Assembly: GCA_017829075.1 (NCBI GenBank) | Contig: JAGAJA010000088.1 | Span: 38,369-102,368, forward strand | Direction of reading: 5' to 3' | Length of the DNA stretch: 64,000 nucleotides | DNA from: Oscillospiraceae bacterium | GTDB taxonomy: Bacteria > Bacillota_A > Clostridia > Oscillospirales > Ruminococcaceae | Shown: positions 34,576-43,421 of the stretch, piece after piece | How positions within the stretch are numbered: position 1 is the first letter of the stretch | Layout of the letters: each line of letters opens with the position of its first letter | Translations under genes and position numbers: made by a program | The notes under the pieces: model-generated | What the model was told of the DNA's origin: nothing | The model's database searches: none | The model's input: only the letters and a program-made list of their open reading frames with translations

Positions 34576-35877
34576 ATGAAGCTGTTGATGATACATGTTT
34601 GGAATGGTTCGGAGCGCTCTTATCGCGGAAGATTTTCCAATCTTCTCTCATATCCGTCACTTACGCTTGCCGTGATATATTCCCTCATTCCGGAGGGCGT
34701 TTTTGATCAGATAGACATTATTGATGAAAATTCCCAGAAAGTGAGCTACGACAAGGAAAAATACGATGTCGTTATGCTTTCCTTTGATACATCGTCCAGC
34801 ATTACCGCATACCAGCACTGTGAAGAGTTCCGGAAAAGAGGCTCGTACATAGTCTGCGGCGGCTATCACGCAACGGCTCTTCCCGATGAGGTGTTGCAGC
34901 ACTGCGATACCGTCATCTGCGGTCCGGCTGAAATATCAGTCCCGGAGTTTATAAGGGATTATGCCGCCGGAGAGCCAAAAAAGCTGTACAGGAATTACAA
35001 CGTATGCCCGGCAGATTTTCCGATGCCCGCAAGGGATAAAATAACCAAGCGAAAAAAGCTGAAGATTCCAGCGTTGGTTGCCGACAGAGGCTGCTCAAAC
35101 TGCTGTAAATACTGCTCCATGCGGACTATGTGGAAGAGCGACCCGCGTCCAGTGGAAAGTGTTGTGAACGAAATAAAGTCGCTGAAAGCGAAAATGGTAA
35201 TTTTCTATGACCCGAACTTTTTCGGAAAGCGTGAATACGCGCTGGAGCTTATGCGTGCGCTGAAGCCGCTGAAAATCCTGTGGGCGTCGAATGCGACCGC
35301 AGATTTCGGGTACGACCATGAGCTTATGCAGGCGGCGTATGAAAGCGGCTGCCGGGGCGTTCTGATAGGACTTGAATCGCTCAATTCCCAGTCGCTGACC
35401 GGTGTCGGAAAGCGTTTCCACCAAGCCGACAAATACAAGGAGATCATCGACAGTATCCACAGCCACGGCATGGCGGTGAACGGCTGCTTTGTGCTGGGCT
35501 TTGACAGCGACATCGAGGAGGAGCTTCTGGCTCTTCCGGAGCGTGTGGACAGGCTAGGTCTGGATCTGTGCCGATTTGCGGTTCTAACGCCATACCCCGG
35601 AACGAAGCTCTTTGAGGAGTATGAAAAGCAGGGAAGGCTCATTACAAAGGACTGGAGCAGATACAACCAGCACAACGCTGTGTTCGCACCGGTGAATTTC
35701 TCTGCGGAAAGACTTGATGAGATATACCGCAGCGTCTGGAAAAAAGCGTATAGCTGGCGCAGGGTGCTGAAGCGGACTTTCACATCTCCGTGGAGGAAAA
35801 ACGGTTATGTGTTTATCCTGCTCGGAGCGAATATAGGCTTTAAATTTCTGGGGATAGACAAGAGGTTCAGAAAGTGA
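34576..35877 (+). CDS. B12-type radical SAM protein 1 (subfamily A)
   Basis: A 433-residue cytoplasmic protein with an N-terminal cobalamin-binding-like Rossmann domain (about 1-150; GGYHATALPDE at 95-105) and a radical SAM barrel with the [4Fe-4S] motif C173-x3-C177-x2-C180. Such enzymes cleave AdoMet to a radical and often methylate or form C-C bonds on unactivated carbon. The usual DxHxxG cobalamin ligand is not evident, so B12 use is an inference from the fold. The C-terminal part has SRYNQHNAVFAPVN, shared in outline with protein 4. ATG 34576 follows AAGGAG; the earlier in-frame TTG coincides with the promoter -35. It overlaps the next gene by four bases. Confidence 0.85.
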   Translation: MKLLMIHVWNGSERSYRGRFSNLLSYPSLTLAVIYSLIPEGVFDQIDIIDENSQKVSYDKEKYDVVMLSFDTSSSITAYQHCEEFRKRGSYIVCGGYHATALPDEVLQHCDTVICGPAEISVPEFIRDYAAGEPKKLYRNYNVCPADFPMPARDKITKRKKLKIPALVADRGCSNCCKYCSMRTMWKSDPRPVESVVNEIKSLKAKMVIFYDPNFFGKREYALELMRALKPLKILWASNATADFGYDHELMQAAYESGCRGVLIGLESLNSQSLTGVGKRFHQADKYKEIIDSIHSHGMAVNGCFVLGFDSDIEEELLALPERVDRLGLDLCRFAVLTPYPGTKLFEEYEKQGRLITKDWSRYNQHNAVFAPVNFSAERLDEIYRSVWKKAYSWRRVLKRTFTSPWRKNGYVFILLGANIGFKFLGIDKRFRK

Positions 35878-37190
35878 AAATAACGTTTATTCGGCTGAAT
35901 ATGTTTGAACACATAAGTTCAGACGCCATGAAGCCGCTTCTTTTCAGCATAATCAAAAGCCTCACCCCGGAGGAGCACGAAATTGATTTTATCGACGAGC
36001 GGGTCGAAAAGCTCCCAGAGCGGATAGACTCGGATATCATAGCGTTTTCGGTGGAAACCTTTACGGCAAAGAGAGCCTACATTCTTGCGAAAAAATACAG
36101 AACCGACAGGAATATAATCGTCATGGGCGGATTTCATGCCTGCGTTATGCCTGATGAAATGCTGGCTTACGCAGATTCGGTGATAATCGGCGATGCGGAG
36201 GACTCTTGGGGGGAATTTCTTGCTGATTGCGCTGCGGGAAAGCCGCGAAAAAAGTACATTTCCGGCGAAAGCAGACCGCTTGAGATACTGCATGAGGATC
36301 GTTCCGTCTATAAGCACAGCTATCACGGGATAGGAGTGTATCAGATCTCGCGGGGCTGCAAATTCAACTGCGATTTCTGCTCCATAAAGACCATGTACAA
36401 ATGCGTCCGCAGGAAATCCGCAGATGTGATCTATGAGGAATTACGGCAGTCAAAAGAGAAGATCATCTTTTTCGTAGACGACAATCTGTTTTACGACAGG
36501 GCTTCGGCAATCGAGCTGTTCCGGAAGATTGCTCCACTGAAAAAGAAGTGGGCGTGCCAGATAAGCATGGACGCAGCCCGTGATGACGAGCTGCTGACTG
36601 AGATGAAGAAATCCGGGTGCTTTCTGGTGCTGATGGGCTTTGAGAGCCTTAACCCTGAAAGCCTTGGAGAAATGCACAAAACCGCAAACCGTTCGGCGGA
36701 TTTCGAGGAAGTTATCAGCCGTATCTACCGGCACAGGCTGCTTATTTACGGAACCTTTGTGCTTGGCTGCGACGGCGACAATACCGACGTATTTGACCGT
36801 ACCTTTGAATTTGCGGTAAAAAACAAGCTTGCCGTCACGAATTTCAACCCGCTTATTCCCATGCCCGGAACTAAGGTATATTCCCGCATGGAGGAGCAAG
36901 GCAGGCTGTTATATAAAAAATGGTGGCTTTCTGACAGGTACAGATACGGCGAAACCGCATTCCTGCCGAAAAACATGACCCCGGAGAAGCTTCGGGACGG
37001 CTGCCTAAAAATGCGCACGGATTTCTATTCGGTGAGGTGCGTGCTGAAGCGGCTTTTTTCAAATCCGGTCAATTTCCTGCCGATGAACCTGCTGGTATTT
37101 GCTCTGGCGAATATTATTTCCCACAAAGAGATCCGCAGGAAGCAGGGGCAGCTTCTGGGAGGTATTCTTAATGAAACTGACGCTGATTAA
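35874..37190 (+). CDS. B12-type radical SAM protein 2 (subfamily B)
   Basis: A 438-residue protein of the same architecture as protein 1 but closer to proteins 3 and 5. The Rossmann part has MGGFHACVMPDE and a DSVIIGDAE segment; the cluster motif is C162-x3-C166-x2-C169 (RGCKFNCDFC). The C-terminal region carries KWWLSDRYRYGE and NMTPEKL, blocks shared with proteins 3 and 5. The start is GTG 35874, overlapping the previous stop (GTGA), after AGAGGT. The 20-nt overlap with protein 3 supports co-translation. Substrate and reaction are unknown. Confidence 0.85.
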   Translation: MKITFIRLNMFEHISSDAMKPLLFSIIKSLTPEEHEIDFIDERVEKLPERIDSDIIAFSVETFTAKRAYILAKKYRTDRNIIVMGGFHACVMPDEMLAYADSVIIGDAEDSWGEFLADCAAGKPRKKYISGESRPLEILHEDRSVYKHSYHGIGVYQISRGCKFNCDFCSIKTMYKCVRRKSADVIYEELRQSKEKIIFFVDDNLFYDRASAIELFRKIAPLKKKWACQISMDAARDDELLTEMKKSGCFLVLMGFESLNPESLGEMHKTANRSADFEEVISRIYRHRLLIYGTFVLGCDGDNTDVFDRTFEFAVKNKLAVTNFNPLIPMPGTKVYSRMEEQGRLLYKKWWLSDRYRYGETAFLPKNMTPEKLRDGCLKMRTDFYSVRCVLKRLFSNPVNFLPMNLLVFALANIISHKEIRRKQGQLLGGILNETDAD

Positions 37191-38532
37191 GCCGAATATC
37201 GGCAGGCGCGAACACAGCCTGTATGTTGACGAGGCAAGAATGGAGCCGCTTCAGCTTGGCATTCTGGCGGCGCTCACTCCGAAAGATATCGACGTTGTGA
37301 TGTATGACGACCGCATGGAGAAGATCCCCTATGACGAGCCGACTGACTTGGTGGCGATAACCGTTGAAACCTTCACCGCGCGGCGCGCCTATGAGATAAG
37401 CGAGGAGTACCGCAGGCGCGGCGTAAAGACCGTCATGGGCGGAATGCACGCAATGCTAATTCCGGAGGAGGTCGCAGAGCACTGCGACTGCGTGATAGTC
37501 GGCGACGCGGAGCCGGTCTGGGCGGAAATGCTGGAGGATCTTAGAAACGGCGAACTGAAAAAACGTTATGAACCGGTGCAGCCTACCTGCCCACAGATGA
37601 ATGTCATTACCCGCCGGGATATCTTTGAGGGAAAGGGTTATCTTCCGATAACTCTGCTGCAATTCTCAAGAGGGTGCAGCCACAAATGCAGCTTCTGCGC
37701 GTCCTCAGTGTATTTCAAGGCGCGTCATTTCTGCCGTCCGGTGGAGGACGTCATAAAGGAGATAAAGTCCCAGAAAAGGAAGCTGCTGTTCTTTGTGGAC
37801 GATAATATAGTCTGCGAACGGGAAAAGGCAAAGGAGCTTTTCCGCGCCCTAATTCCGCTGAAGATTCACTGGGTAAGTCAGGGAAGCATTGATATGCTCA
37901 ACGACCGTGAGCTTATGGAGCTTATGGTGAAAAGCGGCTGTCTGGGTCTTGTTATCGGCTTTGAGTCGATATCCCCTGAGTGCATCTCGGAGATGAACAA
38001 GGGAACTAACAAAAAAGGCTCTGCGGAGATGTACAGAGACGAGATAGAACAGCTCCGCAAATGGGGGTTGCAGACATGGGCGGCGTTTACTGTCGGACAT
38101 GATGGCGACACGCTGGAGTCAATCCGGGCAACCTGCGATTTCGCTATAAAGAACAAGTTTACATTCGCCGCGTTTAATATACTCATGCCTTACCCGAATA
38201 CTCCGCTTTATGAAAAGCTGGAGCAGGAGGGGCGGCTGCTGTACGGCGGCAAATGGTGGCTGCATGAGGATTATCGCTTTAATTATGCCAGCATAGTCCC
38301 CAAAAACATGACCCCGGAGGAGCTTACGGAGATCTCCTTTGACTGCCGCCGGCGCTTTAACAGCCCGTTGTCAATCTTTAAAAGGGCGCTTGAGCCGCGC
38401 ACCAATATGCGAAATCCGTACAGGTTTGCGACCTACCTGATATACAACCCCCTTTTCAGAAAAGAGGTTTTCAAGAAGCAGGGAATGAGGTTCGGTCTGA
38501 GATCCGGAAGTGAGGAGAATGAAAATGCTTAA
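37171..38532 (+). CDS. B12-type radical SAM protein 3 (subfamily B)
   Basis: A 453-residue subfamily B member. It has GGMHAMLIPEE at 90-100, the GDAEPVW segment and the cluster motif C169-x3-C173-x2-C176 (RGCSHKCSFC). The C-terminal KWWLHEDYRFNY and NMTPEEL match proteins 2 and 5. ATG 37171 follows GGGAGG and lies 20 nt inside the end of protein 2; a longer in-frame start at 37099 would lie far inside it. It overlaps the following acyltransferase-like gene by eight bases. Confidence 0.85.
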   Translation: MKLTLIKPNIGRREHSLYVDEARMEPLQLGILAALTPKDIDVVMYDDRMEKIPYDEPTDLVAITVETFTARRAYEISEEYRRRGVKTVMGGMHAMLIPEEVAEHCDCVIVGDAEPVWAEMLEDLRNGELKKRYEPVQPTCPQMNVITRRDIFEGKGYLPITLLQFSRGCSHKCSFCASSVYFKARHFCRPVEDVIKEIKSQKRKLLFFVDDNIVCEREKAKELFRALIPLKIHWVSQGSIDMLNDRELMELMVKSGCLGLVIGFESISPECISEMNKGTNKKGSAEMYRDEIEQLRKWGLQTWAAFTVGHDGDTLESIRATCDFAIKNKFTFAAFNILMPYPNTPLYEKLEQEGRLLYGGKWWLHEDYRFNYASIVPKNMTPEELTEISFDCRRRFNSPLSIFKRALEPRTNMRNPYRFATYLIYNPLFRKEVFKKQGMRFGLRSGSEENENA

Positions 38533-39223
38533 AGGAACAGTAAAGCCGATAAGCGGCTGTACCGAGGAGGAGATCTCGGCAATGTACTCGCTTATGGCGG
38601 AGTTTTATGACAACACCGACGAGAGCGTTTTCCGGCGCGATTTTTTCAATAAGGACTTCTGCCTTATCCTCCGTCATGAAACGGACGGAATTGTTGGCTT
38701 CACCACTCAGAAAGTTATGGAGCTTGAGGTGGACGGCAGAAAGATAAACGGTATGTTCTCCGGAGATACCATAATCCACAAGGATCACTGGGGCGATATA
38801 GAACTGTTCAGAGTATGGGCGCGATTCTGGTTCGAGTTTGCGGAGAAATACGATGAGTTTTACTGGTTCCTTATCTGCAAGGGCTACAAGACCTACCGCA
38901 TAATGCCGCTTTTCTGGTCGGAATTTTACCCGAATTACCGCTGCGAAACTCCAGAGTATGAGCAAAGCATAATTGACGCTTACGCTTCGGCTCTGTACCC
39001 GGACGAATACAATCCGGAAAGCGGTGTCATTGAGTACAAAAGCACTAAAGACAAGCTGAAATCCGGCGTTGCAGACGTTGGCGCTCATGAGATGAAGAAC
39101 AAGGATATCGCGTATTTCTGCGGCGCAAATCCCGGCTATATAGACGGCAACGACCTTGCCTGCCTTGCGAGAATAGACAAGTCGGCGCTGAAAAAGCGCA
39201 CGGTGGAGCTGCTGTTCAAATGA
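38525..39223 (+). CDS. GNAT-like acyltransferase in the radical SAM cluster
   Basis: A 232-residue protein that looks like a diverged GNAT (N-acyltransferase) fold: an N-terminal strand-helix pattern with YSLMAEFYDNTDESVF, a central beta region FSGDTIIHKDHWGDIELF where the acyl-CoA-binding loop would lie, then FYWFLICKGYKTYRIM. No clean QxxGxG/A motif is present, so the donor may not be acetyl-CoA and the assignment is tentative. ATG 38525 has GAGGAG at the right distance; GTG 38510 and ATG 38519 are alternatives. Its stop overlaps the GH3 start as ATGA. Confidence 0.6.
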   Translation: MLKGTVKPISGCTEEEISAMYSLMAEFYDNTDESVFRRDFFNKDFCLILRHETDGIVGFTTQKVMELEVDGRKINGMFSGDTIIHKDHWGDIELFRVWARFWFEFAEKYDEFYWFLICKGYKTYRIMPLFWSEFYPNYRCETPEYEQSIIDAYASALYPDEYNPESGVIEYKSTKDKLKSGVADVGAHEMKNKDIAYFCGANPGYIDGNDLACLARIDKSALKKRTVELLFK

Positions 39224-40737
39224 GCGCCGGTTGCAGGATATTAAACGGCGTCTGCCGCCTGCTGTATCGCAGCGAATACAGGAGATTTACCGCTCCGTGC
39301 AGCGTCCAAAGGGTGCAGTCTGATTACCTGATGAAGCTGCTGAAAAGGAACTCGGATACGGTATACGGCAGGAAATACGGCTTTGGGGAAATACGCAGCT
39401 ATGAGGATTTCGCGCGCCGCGTCCCGCTGACAGTTTACGAGGACTACGAGCCGTACATAGCTGCTGCGGCGGACGGTGAGAAAAATGTGATTACCGCCGA
39501 AAATATCAGGCTGTTTGAGCTGACAAGCGGTTCTTCCGGCGGAAAAAAGCTCATTCCCTACACAAAATCCCTGAAAAGTGAATTTCAGCTGGGAATAAAG
39601 CCGTGGCTGTACGATATTTACGCTAATGTAAGCGGTGCAGCCTCCGGGAAAAGCTACTGGTCTATCACCCCGGTGACCTCCGGGAAAAGCTTCACGAAAG
39701 CGGGAATTCCCATAGGCTTTGAGGAGGACGCAGAGTATTTCGGCTTCATTGAGCAGGGGATAATGCGAAAGCTGTTCGCGGTTGACGGCAGCGTGAAATT
39801 CTCCGAGGATATGCGGGATTTTTACAGAAAGACCGCCGTTCAGCTTCTGAAATGCCGGGAGCTTACGCTGATATCCGTGTGGAATCCCACGTTTCTGACG
39901 ATACTCTGCGATTTTATCCGGGATAATGCGGCGGAGCTTTCGGAGGAATTGCCGGAGCAGCGGAGAGGTGATTTCCTTGAAGCCGCGGAGAATGACCGTT
40001 TCGACAGGATCTTCCCGCGCTTAAAAATAATAAGCTGCTGGGCGGACGGAAGCGCGGCGGACTATATCGAAGAGGTGAAAAAGCGTTTCCCCGGTGTGTA
40101 TATCCAGCCGAAGGGACTGCTTGCGACAGAGTGCTTCACCTCGTTTCCGCTTTGCGGGGAGGAGGGCGCGCGGCTCAGCATTTACTCCCACTTTTTCGAG
40201 TTCCGCAGCTTGTCGGACGGGGAGATAGTGACCGCCGACAGGCTTTCTCCGGGGGAATACGAGGTAATTGTCACCACCGGCGGTGGATTTTACAGATACT
40301 GTATCGGAGATATAATTGAGGTTCTTGAGGTATATCCCGACCACCCGCCGCGAATTAAGTTCCTGCGCAGAGGGGGAGTTTCCTCCGACCTTTTCGGTGA
40401 AAAGCTCACCGAGGATTTTGTGCGGAATGTCTGCCGGGGGCTTGGCATTGCGGATTGCTTCTGCCTGCTCGCGCCGGAGGGAAACAGGTACTGCCTGTAT
40501 ACCACGGCGGAAAGCGTTTCGGGAACAACTCTTGACAAGGCTCTGCGCGAGAGTTATCACTACAATTACTGCCGTCAGTTAGGGCAGCTTTCGCAGGCGG
40601 AGGTGACTGTCGTCTGCGGAGATCCAAAAAACGCATATATTTCACGCCTTGCCAAAGACGGAATGAGAATAGGCGATATAAAGCCCGCGTATCTCAGCCG
40701 GAAAAGCGGCTGGGGCGACTACTTTGAAAGGAAATAG
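39220..40737 (+). CDS. GH3-family acyl-adenylate/acyl-amide synthetase
   Basis: A 505-residue enzyme of the GH3 family, known in plants for conjugating jasmonate or auxin to amino acids through an acyl-adenylate. The ATP phosphate loop is TSGSSGGKKLIP (about 105-116). Other family blocks are SVWNPTFLTIL, PKGLLATECF, the YSHFFEFRS segment and YRYCIGDIIEV near the end of the large domain, and a small C-terminal domain follows. It would activate a carboxylic acid and pass it to an amine or other nucleophile. Among radical SAM genes the acid may be a product of the cluster. It starts within the previous stop. Confidence 0.88.
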   Translation: MSAGCRILNGVCRLLYRSEYRRFTAPCSVQRVQSDYLMKLLKRNSDTVYGRKYGFGEIRSYEDFARRVPLTVYEDYEPYIAAAADGEKNVITAENIRLFELTSGSSGGKKLIPYTKSLKSEFQLGIKPWLYDIYANVSGAASGKSYWSITPVTSGKSFTKAGIPIGFEEDAEYFGFIEQGIMRKLFAVDGSVKFSEDMRDFYRKTAVQLLKCRELTLISVWNPTFLTILCDFIRDNAAELSEELPEQRRGDFLEAAENDRFDRIFPRLKIISCWADGSAADYIEEVKKRFPGVYIQPKGLLATECFTSFPLCGEEGARLSIYSHFFEFRSLSDGEIVTADRLSPGEYEVIVTTGGGFYRYCIGDIIEVLEVYPDHPPRIKFLRRGGVSSDLFGEKLTEDFVRNVCRGLGIADCFCLLAPEGNRYCLYTTAESVSGTTLDKALRESYHYNYCRQLGQLSQAEVTVVCGDPKNAYISRLAKDGMRIGDIKPAYLSRKSGWGDYFERK

Positions 40738-40743
40738 AACACA

Positions 40744-42078
40744 ATGCTCAAAATCGCTTTGCTTGCCCCTGCCGGAGCTATGCACCGCTATTCCGGAAGC
40801 TTCGGAAGATCGCTTCACTACGCGCCGCTTACCCTTACCACGCTGGCGGCTTTAGTTCCGGAGGACGTGGACGCAGAGGTCAGAATATACGATGAAACCG
40901 CCGAGAAGATCCCGCTGGACATTGACGCGGAGCTTATCGGGATCACCTGCATAACCGGTACTGCGCCCCGGTGCTATGCCTATGCGGATTATTTCCGAAA
41001 GAGGGGAAAGACGGTCATGCTCGGAGGAGTTCACCCGTCAATGCTGCCGGAGGAAGCCGCGCAGCACGCAGATGTGGTTTTCACCGGATTTTCGGAGCAG
41101 ACTTTTCCGCAGTTCATTCATGATTATGTGAACGGCAGCTATCAGAAATTCTATCACCAGAACAGCGATTTCACCATTGTGGGCAGACCAACTCCCCGCC
41201 GGGAGCTGCTCAAATCCAACAGGTACATCACCACCAAAACCGTTGAGACTATTCGTGGCTGCTGCCATACTTGCAGCTTCTGCGCGTATCCCGCCGCTTT
41301 CGGAAAGACGGTGTACAAACGCCCAGTGAAAGAGGTCGTGGCGGAGATCGAAGCGCTGAACACAAAGCACGTTGTATTTCCGGACGTAAACCTCATCACC
41401 GACAGAGCCTATGCGATAGAGCTTTTTACGGCGCTTATCCCGCTGAAAATAATCTGGCTGGGACTTGTTACGTCCTCCCTCGGAATTGATGACGAGCTTA
41501 TGACGATATTCAGAAAAAGCGGCTGCAAGGGGCTTCTCATCGGCTTTGAGTCGATAACTCAGGAATCTCAGCAGTACATACACAAGGGCGTGAACAAGGT
41601 GGACAGCTATGTTACGCTCATGGGAAAACTTCACGACAACGGAATTCTTGTTCAGGGCTGCTTTGCTTTCGGCGGCGACGAGGAGGACGAGAGCGTTTTC
41701 GACCGCACTGTTGAAATGATAATCAAGGCTAAGATAGACCTGCCCAGATACTCGATACTTACGCCGTTCCCGCAGACCCAGTATTACAGGCAGCTTGAGC
41801 AGGAGGGGAGGATCATTGAACGAAACTGGGCGATGTATGACGTTCAGCATTGCGTTTTCACTCCGAAGCTCATGACTAAGGAGCAGCTTGAAGCCGGAAC
41901 AGACCGGGCGTGGCGCGCGACTTATTCCAACTCGAATATCATGAAAAGACTTGCTCCGTTCAGCCACAGCCCGTGGCTTTCTGTTCCGCTCAATCTCGGC
42001 TATAAGGGTTACGCTGACAAGTGGCATAAATTCACCCGCGAGGTAATGTGCGACAACTCGGATATTCCTGTACTGTAA
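40744..42078 (+). CDS. B12-type radical SAM protein 4 (subfamily A)
   Basis: A 444-residue member. The Rossmann domain has GGVHPSMLPEE (94-104), the closest of the five to the common GGxHPTxxPE pattern. The radical SAM cluster motif is C173-x3-C177-x2-C180 (RGCCHTCSFC). The C-terminal WAMYDVQHCVFTP resembles the WSRYNQHNAVFAP of protein 1, and the KWWL block of the others is missing. It lies six bases after the GH3 gene. AAAGGA overlaps the end of that gene and serves as the ribosome binding site. Confidence 0.85.
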   Translation: MLKIALLAPAGAMHRYSGSFGRSLHYAPLTLTTLAALVPEDVDAEVRIYDETAEKIPLDIDAELIGITCITGTAPRCYAYADYFRKRGKTVMLGGVHPSMLPEEAAQHADVVFTGFSEQTFPQFIHDYVNGSYQKFYHQNSDFTIVGRPTPRRELLKSNRYITTKTVETIRGCCHTCSFCAYPAAFGKTVYKRPVKEVVAEIEALNTKHVVFPDVNLITDRAYAIELFTALIPLKIIWLGLVTSSLGIDDELMTIFRKSGCKGLLIGFESITQESQQYIHKGVNKVDSYVTLMGKLHDNGILVQGCFAFGGDEEDESVFDRTVEMIIKAKIDLPRYSILTPFPQTQYYRQLEQEGRIIERNWAMYDVQHCVFTPKLMTKEQLEAGTDRAWRATYSNSNIMKRLAPFSHSPWLSVPLNLGYKGYADKWHKFTREVMCDNSDIPVL

Positions 42079-42089
42079 AGGATATTGAT

Positions 42090-43421
42090 ATGAAAATTAC
42101 ATTCATTCTTCCCGCGATCGGGAAAAAGCCCGGAAAGAAATACATAGGCACATGGAAAATGGAGCCGCTTACGATAGCGACCCTCAAAGCGCTGACCCCT
42201 GCCGGAATAGAAACCGAGCTTTTCGATGACAGAATAGAGCTTATTGATTACAACACCCCCACCGACCTCGTATGTATCACGGTGGAAACCTACACCGCAA
42301 AGCGGAGCTACAATATCGCAGCGAAGTTCCGGGAGAGAGGTATCCCGGTGGTCTTGGGCGGCTATCACGTCACCCTCTGTCCGGAGGAAGCGGCTCAGTA
42401 CTGCGACAGCGTTATCGTGGGCAATGCGGAAACAGTGTGGGGAACTATGCTTGAGGATCTGAGGAACGGAGCGCTGAAAAAGACCTATCTCGGAGGCGTC
42501 GGAGAATATGACATTCAGCCGGACAAGAGCATATTTGAGGGCAAGAAATACCTTCCGGTGTCGCTGGTGGAAACCGGCAGGGGCTGCTGCCACAGTTGTG
42601 AATTCTGCTCCATTTCGAAGTTCTATTGCAGCAAATATTACACCCGCGATCATAGTCTTATCGTTGACGATATCAGGAAATCAAAGCATAAGTATACATT
42701 TCTTGTTGACGATAATTTGGTTGCCGACCGCGCCAATGCAATGAAGCTGTTTGAGGAGATCACTCCGCTGAAAATCAAATGGGCGGGGCAGGGAACGCTC
42801 TCAATGGCTAAGGACGAAGCATTGCTACGCGCCATGAAAAGGAGCGGCTGTGAGATAATCCTCATCGGCTTTGAGAGCCTTAACAAAGAAAATCTCCAGC
42901 AGATGAACAAGTCCTTTAATTACGCGCTGGGAGAGCGCGACGAGCTTGTGAAGCGCATTCATGACGCAGGAATAGGTATCTACGCTACCTTTGTTTTCGG
43001 TTATGATAATGATGACGAGCGCACGATAAACGACGCTGTGGAGTTCGCAAAAAAGCATAATTTCTACACCGCCGCGTTCAATCATCTCCTGCCTTTCCCG
43101 AATACCGCGCTGTACGACCGGCTCAAAGCCGACAACCGCCTGATATACGACAAGTGGTGGCTTGCGGAGGGCTACAATTACGGCGAGCTTGCCTTTGATC
43201 CGAAGCGTATCTCCGCCGAAAAGCTGAGCAGGCTCTGCCGGGACGCACGAAAGGAGTTCTCGGCGCCTAAGACCGTACTTAACAGGGGCTTTGCTTCCCT
43301 CAGCAGGACAAGCCCATTGTTGTGGTGGCTTTTCTGGGGAATGAACCTGCGCCTCGGTGAAGAGATCGACCAGAAAATGAACGTTCCGATCGGAGAAAAC
43401 CTTGATGAACTTCCGAAATAA
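42090..43421 (+). CDS. B12-type radical SAM protein 5 (subfamily B)
   Basis: A 443-residue subfamily B member. GGYHVTLCPEE at 90-100 and C166-x3-C170-x2-C173 (RGCCHSCEFC) are present, followed by KFYCSKYYTRDH. The KWWLAEGYNYGE block near 360 and the Rossmann segment TPTDLVCITVETYTAKRSY closely match protein 3, so 2, 3 and 5 probably arose by duplication. ATG 42090 follows AAGGAT and lies 11 bp after the stop of protein 4. A longer frame from 42048 would overlap it with no ribosome binding site. Confidence 0.85.
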   Translation: MKITFILPAIGKKPGKKYIGTWKMEPLTIATLKALTPAGIETELFDDRIELIDYNTPTDLVCITVETYTAKRSYNIAAKFRERGIPVVLGGYHVTLCPEEAAQYCDSVIVGNAETVWGTMLEDLRNGALKKTYLGGVGEYDIQPDKSIFEGKKYLPVSLVETGRGCCHSCEFCSISKFYCSKYYTRDHSLIVDDIRKSKHKYTFLVDDNLVADRANAMKLFEEITPLKIKWAGQGTLSMAKDEALLRAMKRSGCEIILIGFESLNKENLQQMNKSFNYALGERDELVKRIHDAGIGIYATFVFGYDNDDERTINDAVEFAKKHNFYTAAFNHLLPFPNTALYDRLKADNRLIYDKWWLAEGYNYGELAFDPKRISAEKLSRLCRDARKEFSAPKTVLNRGFASLSRTSPLLWWLFWGMNLRLGEEIDQKMNVPIGENLDELPK

